Source: Paraburkholderia acidisoli | GTDB lineage: Bacteria; Pseudomonadota; Gammaproteobacteria; Burkholderiales; Burkholderiaceae | DNA: 64,000 nt | NCBI RefSeq assembly: GCF_009789675.1 | Contig: NZ_CP046914.1 | Coordinates: 992,001 to 1,056,000 of the forward strand | Reading direction: 5' to 3' | Part shown: positions 33,374 through 42,473 of the stretch, piece by piece | Layout of the letters: each line of letters opens with the position of its first letter | How positions within the stretch are numbered: the first letter of the stretch is position 1 | Made by a program: the position numbers and the translations under genes | Notes under the pieces: generated by a model | Seen by the model: the letters and a program-made list of their open reading frames with translations, nothing else | Database searches by the model: none | Told to the model about the DNA's origin: nothing

Positions 33374-36316
33374 ATGATGTTCACGACCCGTAAGCCCATG
33401 CCAAGGATGTCCTTCTCTCTATTCTCCCGTTCGCGCTTTCGCGCCCTCCTCGCCGGCTTGGCGTGCGCCACGTTCGCGCTCAACGCGTCGAATGCGGCGG
33501 CGGTCACCTCGCCCGCCGCCGCGCTCGGTTCAGCGATGAAGCCTGGCTCGACCGCGCACCCCGCCAGTTCGGCCAGTTCCGCCAACCCCGCCGCGCCCGT
33601 CGTGCTCACGCCCAGCCAGGCGCAGTCGGCATTGCAGGTGCTCAACGACCCGGTCCAGCGCGGCCACGTGGAAGACACGCTGCGCGCCATCGCCGCCGCT
33701 GGCGCGCTCGCCACGCCCGCTTCCGGCGCAACGGCCGCAAGCGCGAGTGCGAGCGCATCCGCCGCAGCGGCGACCACCACGAGCGCCTCGGCGGCCACGG
33801 CGGCTTCCACGCCGCTCGCGGGCGCGTTGCGTTCGAACGGCCTCGTCGTGCAGATCGCCGACCACGCCGCGCACGGTGCGCGCATGGTCGGCCATCACTT
33901 GCGGCAAACTCTCGCGGCGCTGCTCGGCATCTGGTCCGCGCGCGACTGGTGGCAGGAGCACCTGAGCACGCCCGAAGGCCATACGTTGCTGCTCGGCCTG
34001 CTACGCGTGGCGCTGCTCACGCTCGTGCCCGCGCTCGCCATCGGCATGGGTCTGTGGCGCGCGCTCGGCAAGCCACAGCGTGCGATCGCCGCGCATCAGG
34101 CCGCGAAGCAGGAGAAGACCGCGCCCTCGGGACCACCAGCGGGCAGCGCGCCCGCGCCGCAGCCGCAAACGCCCGAAGCCACCGGCACGAGCGTCGCGCT
34201 CGCCGCCGAAGCGCGCGGCGAATCCACGGCCGAAGCCGCGAAGAAAGCCGAAGCGAAGGCGCAAGCCCAGGACGACGCCCTGCGCGAAGCCGCCGGCATG
34301 GAACCCGCCGACCCAGCCGCCAAGGCCGAAGGCGACCCGAACGCGGGCCCCAACGCAAACGCGCGCGCCAATGCGGCCGCGCGCGCGGCCGTCACGGCCA
34401 TCGCCGCCGAAGAAGAACACGAGTTCTCGCCAAAAACGCCCGCGGCCCTCGCGCGCGAGGCCTATCACCAGTTGCGCGGCGCGCATCACTGGCGTCTGTT
34501 GCAGCGCCTGCCCGCCGCGCTGCTCGTGCTGCTGCTCGACGCCATTCCCGTGGTCGCGTTCGGTTTGTGCGCGGCCGGCGTGCTCTCGCTGTTCGGCCCC
34601 GAAGACGCCGCGCCCACGCAAGCGGTGGGCGATCTCGTCGATACGCTCGTGATTTCCGGCGCGTTCGTGATCTTCGGCAAGCTGCTGTTCGCACCCGACG
34701 CGGCGTCGCTGCGTCTCGTGCCGCTTTCCGACGACTGGGCCGCCTATGCGCAGCGCTGGCTCATGCGTATCGTCGCGATCGGCGCGGTGGGCGGTGCGGT
34801 GGCGGCCGCCGTGCCGCTCGGCATGACCGAGGAAGCTCACCTGGCGCTTGTGAAGGTGGTCACGCTGATCGGCCACCTCGCGCTCGCGCTGATGATCCTG
34901 CAACTGCGCCGCCCCGTGGCGGACGCCATGCACGTGGCCGCCACGCGCCACGGCTCGTTCGCGTGGTTCATGCAATGGTTCGCCGACATCTGGGCGTTCG
35001 CCGCCCTGTTCGTCGTGCTCGCGCTGTGGTTCGTGTGGGCGCTCGACCTGCAAGGCGGCTATGCCGAACTGCTGCGCGCGGGCGGCCTGTCGCTCGTCGT
35101 GCTGCTCGGCGCGCGCGTGTGCGCCATCGTCCTGCTCGGCGCGTTGAGCCGCGTGTTCGGTCTGCGCGACGGCAGCGACAAGATGACGTTCGCGCAGCAA
35201 CGCGCGTATCGCTACTATCCGGCGCTGCGCCGCATCGTGATCGCCGTCATCTGGATCGTCAGCATCGACATGCTGCTCCATGTGTGGGGCCTGCGCCCCA
35301 CGCGCATTCTCGCGCTCACGCCCATCAGCCACCTGCTCGGCTCCGCGCTGCTGACGATCGCCATCGCCATCGTCGCGGCGGTTGCGATCTGGGAGTTCGC
35401 GAACGGCGCGGCCGAGCGGCGTCTCAACGCGTGGACCGACGCGGGCGACTTCGTGCGTGCCGCGCGTTTGCGCACGCTGCTGCCCATGTTCCGCACCACG
35501 CTGCTCGTCTCCATCCTCGTGGTGGTCGGGCTCACGGCGCTTTCGCAACTCGGCGTGAACACCGCGCCGCTCGTTGCCGGCGCGAGTATCTTCGGCGTGG
35601 CGCTCGGTTTCGGTTCGCAAAAGCTCGTGCAGGACTTCATCACCGGCATCTTCCTGCTCACCGAAAACGCCATGCAGGTCGGCGACTGGGTCACGGTCGC
35701 GGGCGTCTCGGGCACGGTCGAGTTCCTGTCGATTCGCACGGTGCGCCTGCGCGGCGGCGACGGCTCGCTCTACACGGTACCGTTCAGTTCGGTGACCACG
35801 GTGAACAACACGAATCGCGGCATCGGCAACGCGGCGGTGAAGGTCGTGATCGCGCATGGCCAGGATCTCGAGCGCGCCATTGAAACGCTCAAGCAGATCG
35901 GCGCGGAATTGCGCCAGGAAGACGCGTTCAAGAACGGCATACTCGGCGACTTCGCGTATTGGGGCGTGGATTCCGTCGATGGCGCGAGCGTCACGCTCGT
36001 CGGCCAGATCCAGTGCAAGGACTCGTCGCGCTGGGGCGTGCAACGCGAATTCAACCGCCGCGTGCTGGTGCGCTTCACGGAGCGCGGCATTGCGCTCGCG
36101 AATCCGCAGCGCAACTTCGTGATCGGCATGGGCGGCGACAGCGACGTGGAAGGCACGGAGTACGGGCGCCTCTCCCGTCGCGATGACAACGACGAAACCG
36201 ACGACGAAAGCGATCGCGACGCCGCGAAGTCCGCGCAAACCGGCGCGTCCAAACCGCGCAACGGCCGCAGCGGCTCGAACGAAAATCGCGACAAACTGAG
36301 CGGCAAGCCCAACTAA
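33374..36316 (+). CDS. large MscS-family mechanosensitive channel
   Basis: About 980 residues. A signal sequence (RFRALLAGLACATFALNASN) leads into a long Ala/Ser/Thr-rich periplasmic part. A hydrophobic segment (about 205-225) and a cytoplasmic Ala/Glu/Lys-rich linker (about 240-350) follow, then ten or so membrane helices. The MscS core near 730-900 has GASIFGVALGFGSQKLVQDF, the pore-lining glycine/alanine helix, and TENAMQVGDWVTVAGVSGTV of the beta domain. The polar C-terminal tail is Asp/Arg/Lys-rich. The channel should open under membrane tension. Start uncertain: ATG 33374, 33377, 33398 or 33407. Confidence 0.88.
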   Translation: MMFTTRKPMPRMSFSLFSRSRFRALLAGLACATFALNASNAAAVTSPAAALGSAMKPGSTAHPASSASSANPAAPVVLTPSQAQSALQVLNDPVQRGHVEDTLRAIAAAGALATPASGATAASASASASAAAATTTSASAATAASTPLAGALRSNGLVVQIADHAAHGARMVGHHLRQTLAALLGIWSARDWWQEHLSTPEGHTLLLGLLRVALLTLVPALAIGMGLWRALGKPQRAIAAHQAAKQEKTAPSGPPAGSAPAPQPQTPEATGTSVALAAEARGESTAEAAKKAEAKAQAQDDALREAAGMEPADPAAKAEGDPNAGPNANARANAAARAAVTAIAAEEEHEFSPKTPAALAREAYHQLRGAHHWRLLQRLPAALLVLLLDAIPVVAFGLCAAGVLSLFGPEDAAPTQAVGDLVDTLVISGAFVIFGKLLFAPDAASLRLVPLSDDWAAYAQRWLMRIVAIGAVGGAVAAAVPLGMTEEAHLALVKVVTLIGHLALALMILQLRRPVADAMHVAATRHGSFAWFMQWFADIWAFAALFVVLALWFVWALDLQGGYAELLRAGGLSLVVLLGARVCAIVLLGALSRVFGLRDGSDKMTFAQQRAYRYYPALRRIVIAVIWIVSIDMLLHVWGLRPTRILALTPISHLLGSALLTIAIAIVAAVAIWEFANGAAERRLNAWTDAGDFVRAARLRTLLPMFRTTLLVSILVVVGLTALSQLGVNTAPLVAGASIFGVALGFGSQKLVQDFITGIFLLTENAMQVGDWVTVAGVSGTVEFLSIRTVRLRGGDGSLYTVPFSSVTTVNNTNRGIGNAAVKVVIAHGQDLERAIETLKQIGAELRQEDAFKNGILGDFAYWGVDSVDGASVTLVGQIQCKDSSRWGVQREFNRRVLVRFTERGIALANPQRNFVIGMGGDSDVEGTEYGRLSRRDDNDETDDESDRDAAKSAQTGASKPRNGRSGSNENRDKLSGKPN

Positions 36317-36470
36317 AGCCCGCCTGGCGCAGTCGCGCGCCGTCGAACTCGATCAGGCGCGCCTGGGCACCACCGCCAGGCGCGGCCAACGCGATTGATA
36401 TCGCGTCATGCAACTCGAGCCGGTGCGCCATTCACGCGCACCGGCTTCACCTTCCCGCGCCGCAGCCAAT

Positions 36471-36620
36471 CTCCCGAAAACGCTCACCTTTAGCGTGCCG
36501 CGGCACCTGTCGCGTCACGCGCGTCTCGAAAAGAACCCCGTCCAATCAATGAGATGCGAGCGGTGTCATCGCGACAATGTCGTCGCGCGGGCAGGCTCCC
36601 GAATAGGCTCACCTTTCGCG
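36471..36620 (+). repeat. dispersed intergenic repeat, cluster 2 (two copies)
   Basis: The gap 36317-36727 holds two good copies of the ~24-bp element, at 36471-36495 and 36596-36620, both on the plus strand and 125 bp apart. Apart from them and the terminator below nothing is seen in this gap. Confidence 0.8.
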
Positions 36621-36644
36621 CACGCAGGCGATATCGGCGCCAAT

Positions 36645-36678
36645 AAAAAAGCCGGGCGACGAATCGGCCCGGCTCTTT
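36645..36678 (-). terminator. rho-independent terminator of the ABC operon
   Basis: GCCGGGC (36651-36657) pairs with GCCCGGC (36667-36673). On the minus strand it is followed by a run of six Ts (complement of 36645-36650), about 50 bp past the ATPase stop. Confidence 0.88.
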
Positions 36679-36727
36679 TCATGCAAGTGAATGCAGCAGG
36701 AGATAGCGCGACACGCCGCGCTAACGC

Positions 36728-38062
36728 TTACGCCTCCACGTCTTCGAGACTGAAGATCTCGGTCTGGTCGTTGTACGAAAACACTTCGCCGTAACGCGCC
36801 CAGTCGATCACCGTGTCGAGCGTTTCCTCCGCGGCCACGTCGGAGAGCACGTCTTCGAGCTCCTGCTCGAAGCGCACGCGCGGCGCGCGGTGGCCCGGCC
36901 GCTCGTCGAGCACCTTCTTGATTCGCGCCGCGAGCGGCACGTTGCGCAGCAGATGATCGGCGAACATCAGCTTGCGCGCCTGCGTGCCCATTTCGGCGAA
37001 CACGCGCGCGGGCGGCGTGAGCAGCACGTCGCCTTCGCGCACATCGGCGAAACCCAGCTGCTGAAGCATTTCGACGATCGGGAACAGATCGTCCACTTCG
37101 AGATGCAGCGAGCGCGCGATTTCCGGCATGTCGGCGCGGCCATGGTACGGCGCGGCCGCCAGCGTTTCGATCAGGCCGGCCATGATGTTCGTCGATACGT
37201 CGGGCAAACGGCTGCTCACTTCAAGGCGACGCTGCGTGGCTTCGGCCGCTTCGCGCGCCGTCATCTTCGCGTAGATGTCGTCCACGAGCTTGCGGAACGC
37301 CGGATCGAGACGGTTACGCGGGTGCTTGAACGGCACCTTGATTTCCGCGACCACACGGCCCGGATTCGACGACAGCACGAGGATGCGGTCGCACATGAAC
37401 ACGGCTTCCTCAATGTTGTGCGTGACGATCAGCACCGACTTGATCGGCAGACGGCCTTGCGTCCACAGATCGAGCAGGTCGGTACGCAGCGTCTCCGCGG
37501 TCAGCACGTCGAGCGCCGAGAACGGCTCGTCCATCAGCAACAAGGCCGGATCGACAACCAGTGCGCGCGCGAAGCCCACGCGCTGGCGCATGCCGCCGGA
37601 GAGCTCGCGCGGGTAGGCGTTTTCGAAGCCGTCCAGACCGATCAGGTCGATGGCCGCCAGCGCGCGCTCGCGACGCTCGCGCGCCCCCACCCCTTGCGCT
37701 TCGAGCCCCGCCTCCACGTTTTGCAGCACCGTGAGCCACGGAAACAGCGCGAAGGTCTGGAACACCATCGAGACGCCTTCGGCCGGTCCTTCGAGCGGCT
37801 TGCCGAGCCAGTTCACCTCGCCTTCGGTCGGCTCGATGAGGCCCGAGATGATGCGCAGCAGGGTGGATTTACCGGAGCCCGAGCGGCCGAGCAAACCGAC
37901 GATCTCGCCCTCGCGCAGCGAGAGGTTGACGTCGTCGAGCACGAGACGCTCGTCTTCTTTCTTCGCGAAGCCGCGCGAGACGTTCTTGACGGCGAGCACT
38001 TCCTGGCCGGGCGTGGGACGCGAGGGCAGCAGGTCGGATGAGACGATTTTCGGATTCAGCAT
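36728..38062 (-). CDS. ABC transporter ATPase with AAA-associated C-terminal domain (nitrate/sulfonate type)
   Basis: A 444-residue protein. The N-terminal ~265 residues are an ABC ATPase: Walker A GRSGSGKST near 60, signature LSGGMRQRVGFARALV, Walker B LLMDEPFSALD and the H-loop IVTHNIEEAVF. The C-terminal ~160 residues (LPDVSTNIMAGLIETLAAAP, LLRNVPLAARIKKVLDERPG) are the AAA-associated domain found on NitT/TauT-type ATPases, perhaps a regulatory module. It follows the permease gene by 16 bp. No substrate-binding protein is present nearby, so the substrate is open. Confidence 0.9.
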   Translation of the reverse strand: MLNPKIVSSDLLPSRPTPGQEVLAVKNVSRGFAKKEDERLVLDDVNLSLREGEIVGLLGRSGSGKSTLLRIISGLIEPTEGEVNWLGKPLEGPAEGVSMVFQTFALFPWLTVLQNVEAGLEAQGVGARERRERALAAIDLIGLDGFENAYPRELSGGMRQRVGFARALVVDPALLLMDEPFSALDVLTAETLRTDLLDLWTQGRLPIKSVLIVTHNIEEAVFMCDRILVLSSNPGRVVAEIKVPFKHPRNRLDPAFRKLVDDIYAKMTAREAAEATQRRLEVSSRLPDVSTNIMAGLIETLAAAPYHGRADMPEIARSLHLEVDDLFPIVEMLQQLGFADVREGDVLLTPPARVFAEMGTQARKLMFADHLLRNVPLAARIKKVLDERPGHRAPRVRFEQELEDVLSDVAAEETLDTVIDWARYGEVFSYNDQTEIFSLEDVEA

Positions 38063-38078
38063 GACAGGTCACTCCATC

Positions 38079-39827
38079 TCAATCGAGTCGCAGCCGGGAC
38101 TCGGCGTAGGTGTACAGCGGACGCCAGAGCACGCGGTTGAACAGCGTAACGAACAGGGACATCATCGCGATGCCCACAATGATCTTCGGGAAATCGCCGG
38201 CGGCGGTCATCTGCGCGATGTAGGAACCGAGACCGTGCGCGGTCACCTTGGTGTCGCCCCACTGCACGAATTCGGCGACGATGCTCGCGTTCCACGCGCC
38301 GCCCGAGGCCGTGATCGCACCCGTGATGTAGTACGGGAAGATGCCGGGCAGCATGGCCTGGCGCCACCATTGCCAGCCGCGAATGCGGAAGTTGGTGGCC
38401 GCTTCCTTGTAGTCGTTCGGGTACGCGCTCGCGCCCGCAATGACGTTGAACAGGATGTACCACTGCGTGCCGAGCACGATCAGCGGCGAGAGCCAGATGT
38501 CCGGGTTCAGGTGAAAGCGCACGATCACGATCACGAACACGGGGAACAGCAGGTTCGCCGGGAACGCCGCAAGAAACTGCGCGAGCGGCTGGATCTTTTC
38601 GGCGAGCGCCGGGCGCAGGCCGATCAGCACGCCGAGCGGCACCCAGATCACCGAGGCAATGGCGATCAGCAGAATCACGCGCAGCAGCGTGATGAGCCCG
38701 AGCACGAACACGTGGCCCACTTCGTCGAGCGTCACGCCCGTGCGCACGTAGGCGAATACGCGCCACACCACGAACAGCGTGAGCGCGACGATGCACACCG
38801 CCCACACGATATCGCCCAGACGCGAGCGCTTGCTCACGGTCGTCACCACGGGCAGCGACTTCGGCAGCCGCACGCGGAACGGCACGCGCGCGAGCGTCGC
38901 GAGCATGAAGCCCATCGGCACGAGCAAACGGTGAATGAGGTGCGTGCGGCGCACGAGGTCGAGCAGCCAGGACTCGGGCGCGTCGCCGGAACTCGTGTTC
39001 TCCATGCGGAACTTGTCGGCCCACGCCACGAGCGGGCGGAACAGAAACTGGTCGTACGCCAGGATCACCACGACCATGGCCAGAATCACCCAGCCGATCG
39101 CGTGCAGGTTCTTTTCGGCAATGGCCTGCGCCAGGTACGCGCCGATACCCGGCAGCGTGATCGTGTTGTTACCCACGGTGATGGCTTCCGAAGCCACCAC
39201 GAAGAACCAGCCGCCCGACATCGACATCATCATGTTCCAGATGAGGCCCGGCATCGAGAACGGCACTTCGAGCTTCCAGAAACGCTGCCAGCCCGTGAGG
39301 TGGAAACCGCGCGAGACTTCGTCCAGATCGCGCGGCACCGTGCGCAGCGACTGGTAAAAGCTGAACGTCATGTTCCACGCCTGGCTCGTGAAGATCGCGA
39401 AGATCGCGGCCAACTCGGCGCCCAGCACGCGCGACGGGAACAGCGCGAGGAAGAACGTGACCGTGAACGAGATGTAGCCGAGCACCGGCACCGACTGCAG
39501 GATGTCGAGAATCGGTACGAGCACGATGCCCGCGCGGCGGCTCTTGGCCGCGAGCGTGCCGTAGACGAGCGTGAACACGAGCGACGCGACCATGGCCGCG
39601 AGCATGCGCAGCGTGGTGCGCATCGCGTAGTCGGGCAGATTGGCCGGGTCGAGCGAGATGGGCTGCGCCTTGAGCACGGCGATGGGCGCCATCGTCTCGT
39701 GAAAGCCCACGGCCGCCATCGCGATCAGACAGATGATGAGCGGGAAGGCGACGAAGTCCCAGCGATTGGGCAGCACGCGCCACGCCGAGGCGTTGGCCGT
39801 GCGATTCAGATTGAAGCCGAAATCCAT
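38079..39827 (-). CDS. ABC transporter permease with two fused membrane domains
   Basis: A 582-residue protein with two BPD_transp_1 domains. Each carries the EAA-like loop: DEVSRGFHLTGWQRFWKLEV in the first half and KEAATNFRIRGWQWWRQAML in the second. The halves are joined by a linker with QFLFRPLVAWADKFRMEN. Such tandem permeases pair with ATPases bearing the AAA-associated domain. ATG 39827 has GGGAGG upstream; the open frame to 40136 is rejected. The small gene at 40033-40209 lies 205 bp upstream on the same strand. Confidence 0.9.
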   Translation of the reverse strand: MDFGFNLNRTANASAWRVLPNRWDFVAFPLIICLIAMAAVGFHETMAPIAVLKAQPISLDPANLPDYAMRTTLRMLAAMVASLVFTLVYGTLAAKSRRAGIVLVPILDILQSVPVLGYISFTVTFFLALFPSRVLGAELAAIFAIFTSQAWNMTFSFYQSLRTVPRDLDEVSRGFHLTGWQRFWKLEVPFSMPGLIWNMMMSMSGGWFFVVASEAITVGNNTITLPGIGAYLAQAIAEKNLHAIGWVILAMVVVILAYDQFLFRPLVAWADKFRMENTSSGDAPESWLLDLVRRTHLIHRLLVPMGFMLATLARVPFRVRLPKSLPVVTTVSKRSRLGDIVWAVCIVALTLFVVWRVFAYVRTGVTLDEVGHVFVLGLITLLRVILLIAIASVIWVPLGVLIGLRPALAEKIQPLAQFLAAFPANLLFPVFVIVIVRFHLNPDIWLSPLIVLGTQWYILFNVIAGASAYPNDYKEAATNFRIRGWQWWRQAMLPGIFPYYITGAITASGGAWNASIVAEFVQWGDTKVTAHGLGSYIAQMTAAGDFPKIIVGIAMMSLFVTLFNRVLWRPLYTYAESRLRLD

Positions 39828-40032
39828 TAGCGGCCTCCCGTGGCAGTGAACGTAACGGCGGCGAACGGAACGGCGCGAATGTGCGCTGCGCGTCGGATCG
39901 TTCGCAAATTGCAGTTGGACTGTTTCATGTAAAGCACCGGCGATGAGTGGTTGCGCGAAGCCCTCGCGCGGCGCGCACGGTCTGCGGGGTTGCCAGACGT
40001 GCGCGCGGGGATCGGTTTGATTCGATACGGCG

Positions 40033-40209
40033 TCAGACGCGGAACACGCGCGTGCGGACGTCGCGCCAGCGCGCGGCGAGCCGCGAGGCGTCGCGTTGCG
40101 GCGTTGGCGTGAACGGGCGCGCGGTCGTGCGGTCACGCGCGCCGATCACATCGGGATGGAGGTTGGATTGCGTTTGCGGCAGGCGCGGCAGAAGAAGGCC
40201 GAAGTTCAT
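40033..40209 (-). CDS. small protein before the ABC permease, 58 aa
   Basis: ATG 40209 with GGAG at good spacing. The sequence is MNFGLLLPRLPQTQSNLHPD, then a basic Arg/Thr/Pro-rich half ending in TRVFRV. The first residues resemble the permease start (MDFGFNLNR), which hints at an old partial duplication of the 5' end. It may be a leader peptide or a small regulator. No family is recognised. Confidence 0.6.
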   Translation of the reverse strand: MNFGLLLPRLPQTQSNLHPDVIGARDRTTARPFTPTPQRDASRLAARWRDVRTRVFRV

Positions 40210-40300
40210 GCTGGATCTCCACACGTCGAAAGGGACGTATTGGGAGGAAAGCCAGCAGACCCGGCGGCGCGCATTCAGTGTGGAAGTGGCGCGCTACGGC

Positions 40301-40372
40301 TCACGTCTGCCCGCTTTCCCCGTTCAGGGTCGAAAGGAAGCGGCATAACGGATAACTGTCACTGTCAGACAC
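40301..40372 (-). CDS. candidate 23-aa leader peptide
   Basis: GTG 40372 follows a near-perfect AAGGAGG, much stronger than those of the genes it precedes. It encodes MSDSDSYPLCRFLSTLNGES and three more residues, and ends 91 bp before the 58-aa gene. Its position in a long 5' leader and its strong initiation site suggest a uORF used for attenuation, but no codon bias shows what it senses. Confidence 0.5.
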   Translation of the reverse strand: MSDSDSYPLCRFLSTLNGESGQT

Positions 40373-41078
40373 GGAACTCCTCCTTATCGTCACGGCGACG
40401 CACGGCGCACGGTTCGGCCGTTCGGGAGCGAAACGGCGCGCGGGCGCGCAAGTGTCGATCCGGTCGTCGCGCGAGAAAACTCGAACGCTGCGAAACGATC
40501 GGACCGTGCCGCGAGCACGCGCCAAAACGGCGGCCCACAGCGCGATATCGGCCGCGCGCTGCGCCTGGTAGCCCGATGCGGACTGGCGCTGCGGCGTCGG
40601 TCGACGCTAATTTGAGTGCACGAGGATTTACTGCGGGACGCGCACCATCTGCCTGGCTGGCAAGACGGCGGCTGAGAGAAAAGGGAGCGCGGACGTCCTG
40701 CCGGTCAGGCAGCGAAACTGTTCGAAGATCGACTACTGCTACTGTCCAAGGCGTCAGCCCCTTTTGTTAAGACGGGCGAATTTTAGTCACGCCATCTGTC
40801 CGAAGTCAACACGATTCGCAGCCTGCGTCAAATCTCGTGCCAATGCCGCCACAACGCCAGCGGACGGACGTTCCCGGCCAACTGACAAAGCGCTTTCAAT
40901 CGACGATCGATAAGCGGGCCAGATGCACCGCGGGCTCGTCTCGTCGACGGGAAAATCGTTACCGCCTACCTCGCGCCGCCGCTATCGACAGCCACGCGGG
41001 AATGTTTGCAATCGCCGTGCCCGGCTTTGCCGCACAGGTTGATCGACGCCAAATTCCACGCCGATTTTTACGCCGATG
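40373..41078. other. 706-bp gap upstream of the ABC operon
   Basis: No credible gene. It probably holds the operon promoter and a long 5' leader on the minus strand. I looked for known riboswitch signatures (manganese yybP-ykoY, guanidine ACGR hairpins) and could not convincingly match one. Confidence 0.4.
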
Positions 41079-41537
41079 TCAGGCGTGCCGGCGCATGCGC
41101 GACTGGCCGAATTCACCCGCGCTCATGCGTTCGAGCCGGTCGCTCGCCTCGGCCAGCACCCACATCGGCGCGCCTTGCAGCTGCGCGTCGTACACGGTGA
41201 TGACGTGAGCCAGCGCCTCGAACTCGCTCGGGTCGAGTTGCCAACCGCCGCCCGTGTTGCCGCGTTCGAAGCATTGCAGCAGCGCGGCGTCCGCGGCCTG
41301 GATCTGCGCGGCTTCGAAGGTGCCGTAACCGGCGTCCGCAATCGATTGCGCGAGCACGTGAGCATGGAGCAGCGCGCGTGCGTCGTCGAGGCTCCCGCCA
41401 AGGCGCAGCGCGGAGAGCGCGAGATGCACCTGCAGTGCGAGATCGTTCGCGGCCGTGCACGGCATCGGCAGCAACATGGTCTTGGTGCGGCGGCTGCGCG
41501 CCTGGGCGCGCTGCGGGAAAGGAATCGTCTTGGCCAT
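41079..41537 (-). CDS. hypothetical protein, 152 aa
   Basis: The protein begins MAKTIPFPQRAQARSRRTKT, a basic tail, followed by a helical body (ALQVHLALSALRLGGSLDDA, AQSIADAGYGTFEAAQIQAA, FEALAHVITVYDAQLQGAPM). The layout suggests a small helical-bundle protein with a flexible basic N-terminus. Codon use is native. I do not recognise a named family; proteins of this look are common in Burkholderiaceae. Single gene with a weak Shine-Dalgarno. Confidence 0.7.
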   Translation of the reverse strand: MAKTIPFPQRAQARSRRTKTMLLPMPCTAANDLALQVHLALSALRLGGSLDDARALLHAHVLAQSIADAGYGTFEAAQIQAADAALLQCFERGNTGGGWQLDPSEFEALAHVITVYDAQLQGAPMWVLAEASDRLERMSAGEFGQSRMRRHA

Positions 41538-41687
41538 AAGGTACGGGCGCGTGAAGAATCTAGTCCGTGCAATAACGGCACGCGGCGCCGAAGGTTAAGC
41601 CGGAAAACCTTATTCGTATGTAAATATCCGTTACAGCCGGAAAGACAGACGGGCGACGCATGCGGCGTGCATGCGTCATCGTGCGTT

Positions 41688-42158
41688 TCAGTCGTCGCGG
41701 GTGGGCTGACGCGAATCGGGCTCGGCGCGCCGCGCGGCAACGAAGGCCTCGATGTGACGAATCGCCTGGTCGCACTGCTCGAGCGTCAGCAGGTGGATCG
41801 ACGGATTGGGCAGCTCGAAGCCCAGCTCGCCCGCGAGCCAGCGGATCGCCTTGCCGCGCGCCTCGAAGGCGTTGACGTTGTCGCGGCGCATTTTCGCGGC
41901 GACGAGCGGCTCCAGTGCGTCGTGCAGACGGCTCTTGGCGTCGCGCAGGTCGGCGTTCGCGAGGCGGCCGAGCGGCACGTTGCGCGTGCTGCGCGCGGGC
42001 ACGCCGATCCACGCTTCGCAGGGCGGGCAGACCCAGAGCGGGCCGTGATCGTCGCGATACGGATAAGGCTCGTCGCCGAAACGCGCGAGCAGCGCCTTCG
42101 CGCCGCAGTAATCGCACAGCGGCTGCGGCAGCGCCTTGACGGGGCGACCTACGCGCAT
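41688..42158 (-). CDS. zinc-finger-containing protein, DUF3268-like
   Basis: A 156-residue protein with two cysteine pairs, CDYCGAKALL near residue 15 and WVCPPCEAWIGV near 44, separated by a short loop. The rest is helical and ends KAIRWLAGELGFELPNPSIH with a polar tail. This matches the DUF3268 zinc-ribbon family. Function unknown; nucleic-acid contact is plausible. ATG 42158 has AAGGAG upstream, and the frame continues to 42218 without a better start. Confidence 0.78.
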   Translation of the reverse strand: MRVGRPVKALPQPLCDYCGAKALLARFGDEPYPYRDDHGPLWVCPPCEAWIGVPARSTRNVPLGRLANADLRDAKSRLHDALEPLVAAKMRRDNVNAFEARGKAIRWLAGELGFELPNPSIHLLTLEQCDQAIRHIEAFVAARRAEPDSRQPTRDD

Positions 42159-42473
42159 GCGGCGCTCCTTGGGGCGTGGTTCATCAGTGACATGACGGAA
42201 AAAACGACAAGCCGTCATTATCGACGAGCGGCGGCCCGTTGCGAGCCGCCGTGTGCGTCCGCGTGACCTGGCCCGAATCGGCCGAGGCCGGTGTTATCTC
42301 GTTCGAGCGATTTTTAGCTTGTGCTCGCCGATCGAACCCATCGCGCCGATCCCGCTTTTCAGCCCATCAGCCGTAGCTGGACGCAGCCGCCAATTTCGAG
42401 CCACGGCCGAGCCACAGCCACGAACGCTGCGCGCGGCAAAGGGCTTGAAATCCTGCGCGCGCCGATCGCCCGA

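Noticed and set aside
34001..36238. 745-aa minus-strand frame opposite mscS
   Set aside because: Antisense shadow of a clear MscS gene; no family motif and biased Arg/His content.
37650..39830. 726-aa plus-strand frame opposite the ABC genes
   Set aside because: Antisense to well-supported ATPase and permease genes; Arg/His/Glu-rich text.
39828..40136. N-terminal extension of the ABC permease frame
   Set aside because: ATG 39827 has an excellent Shine-Dalgarno and matches the domain start; the extension overlaps the 58-aa gene.
40210..41078. Known riboswitch (yybP-ykoY or guanidine type) before the ABC operon
   Set aside because: Searched by eye for the conserved cores; none fitted well enough.
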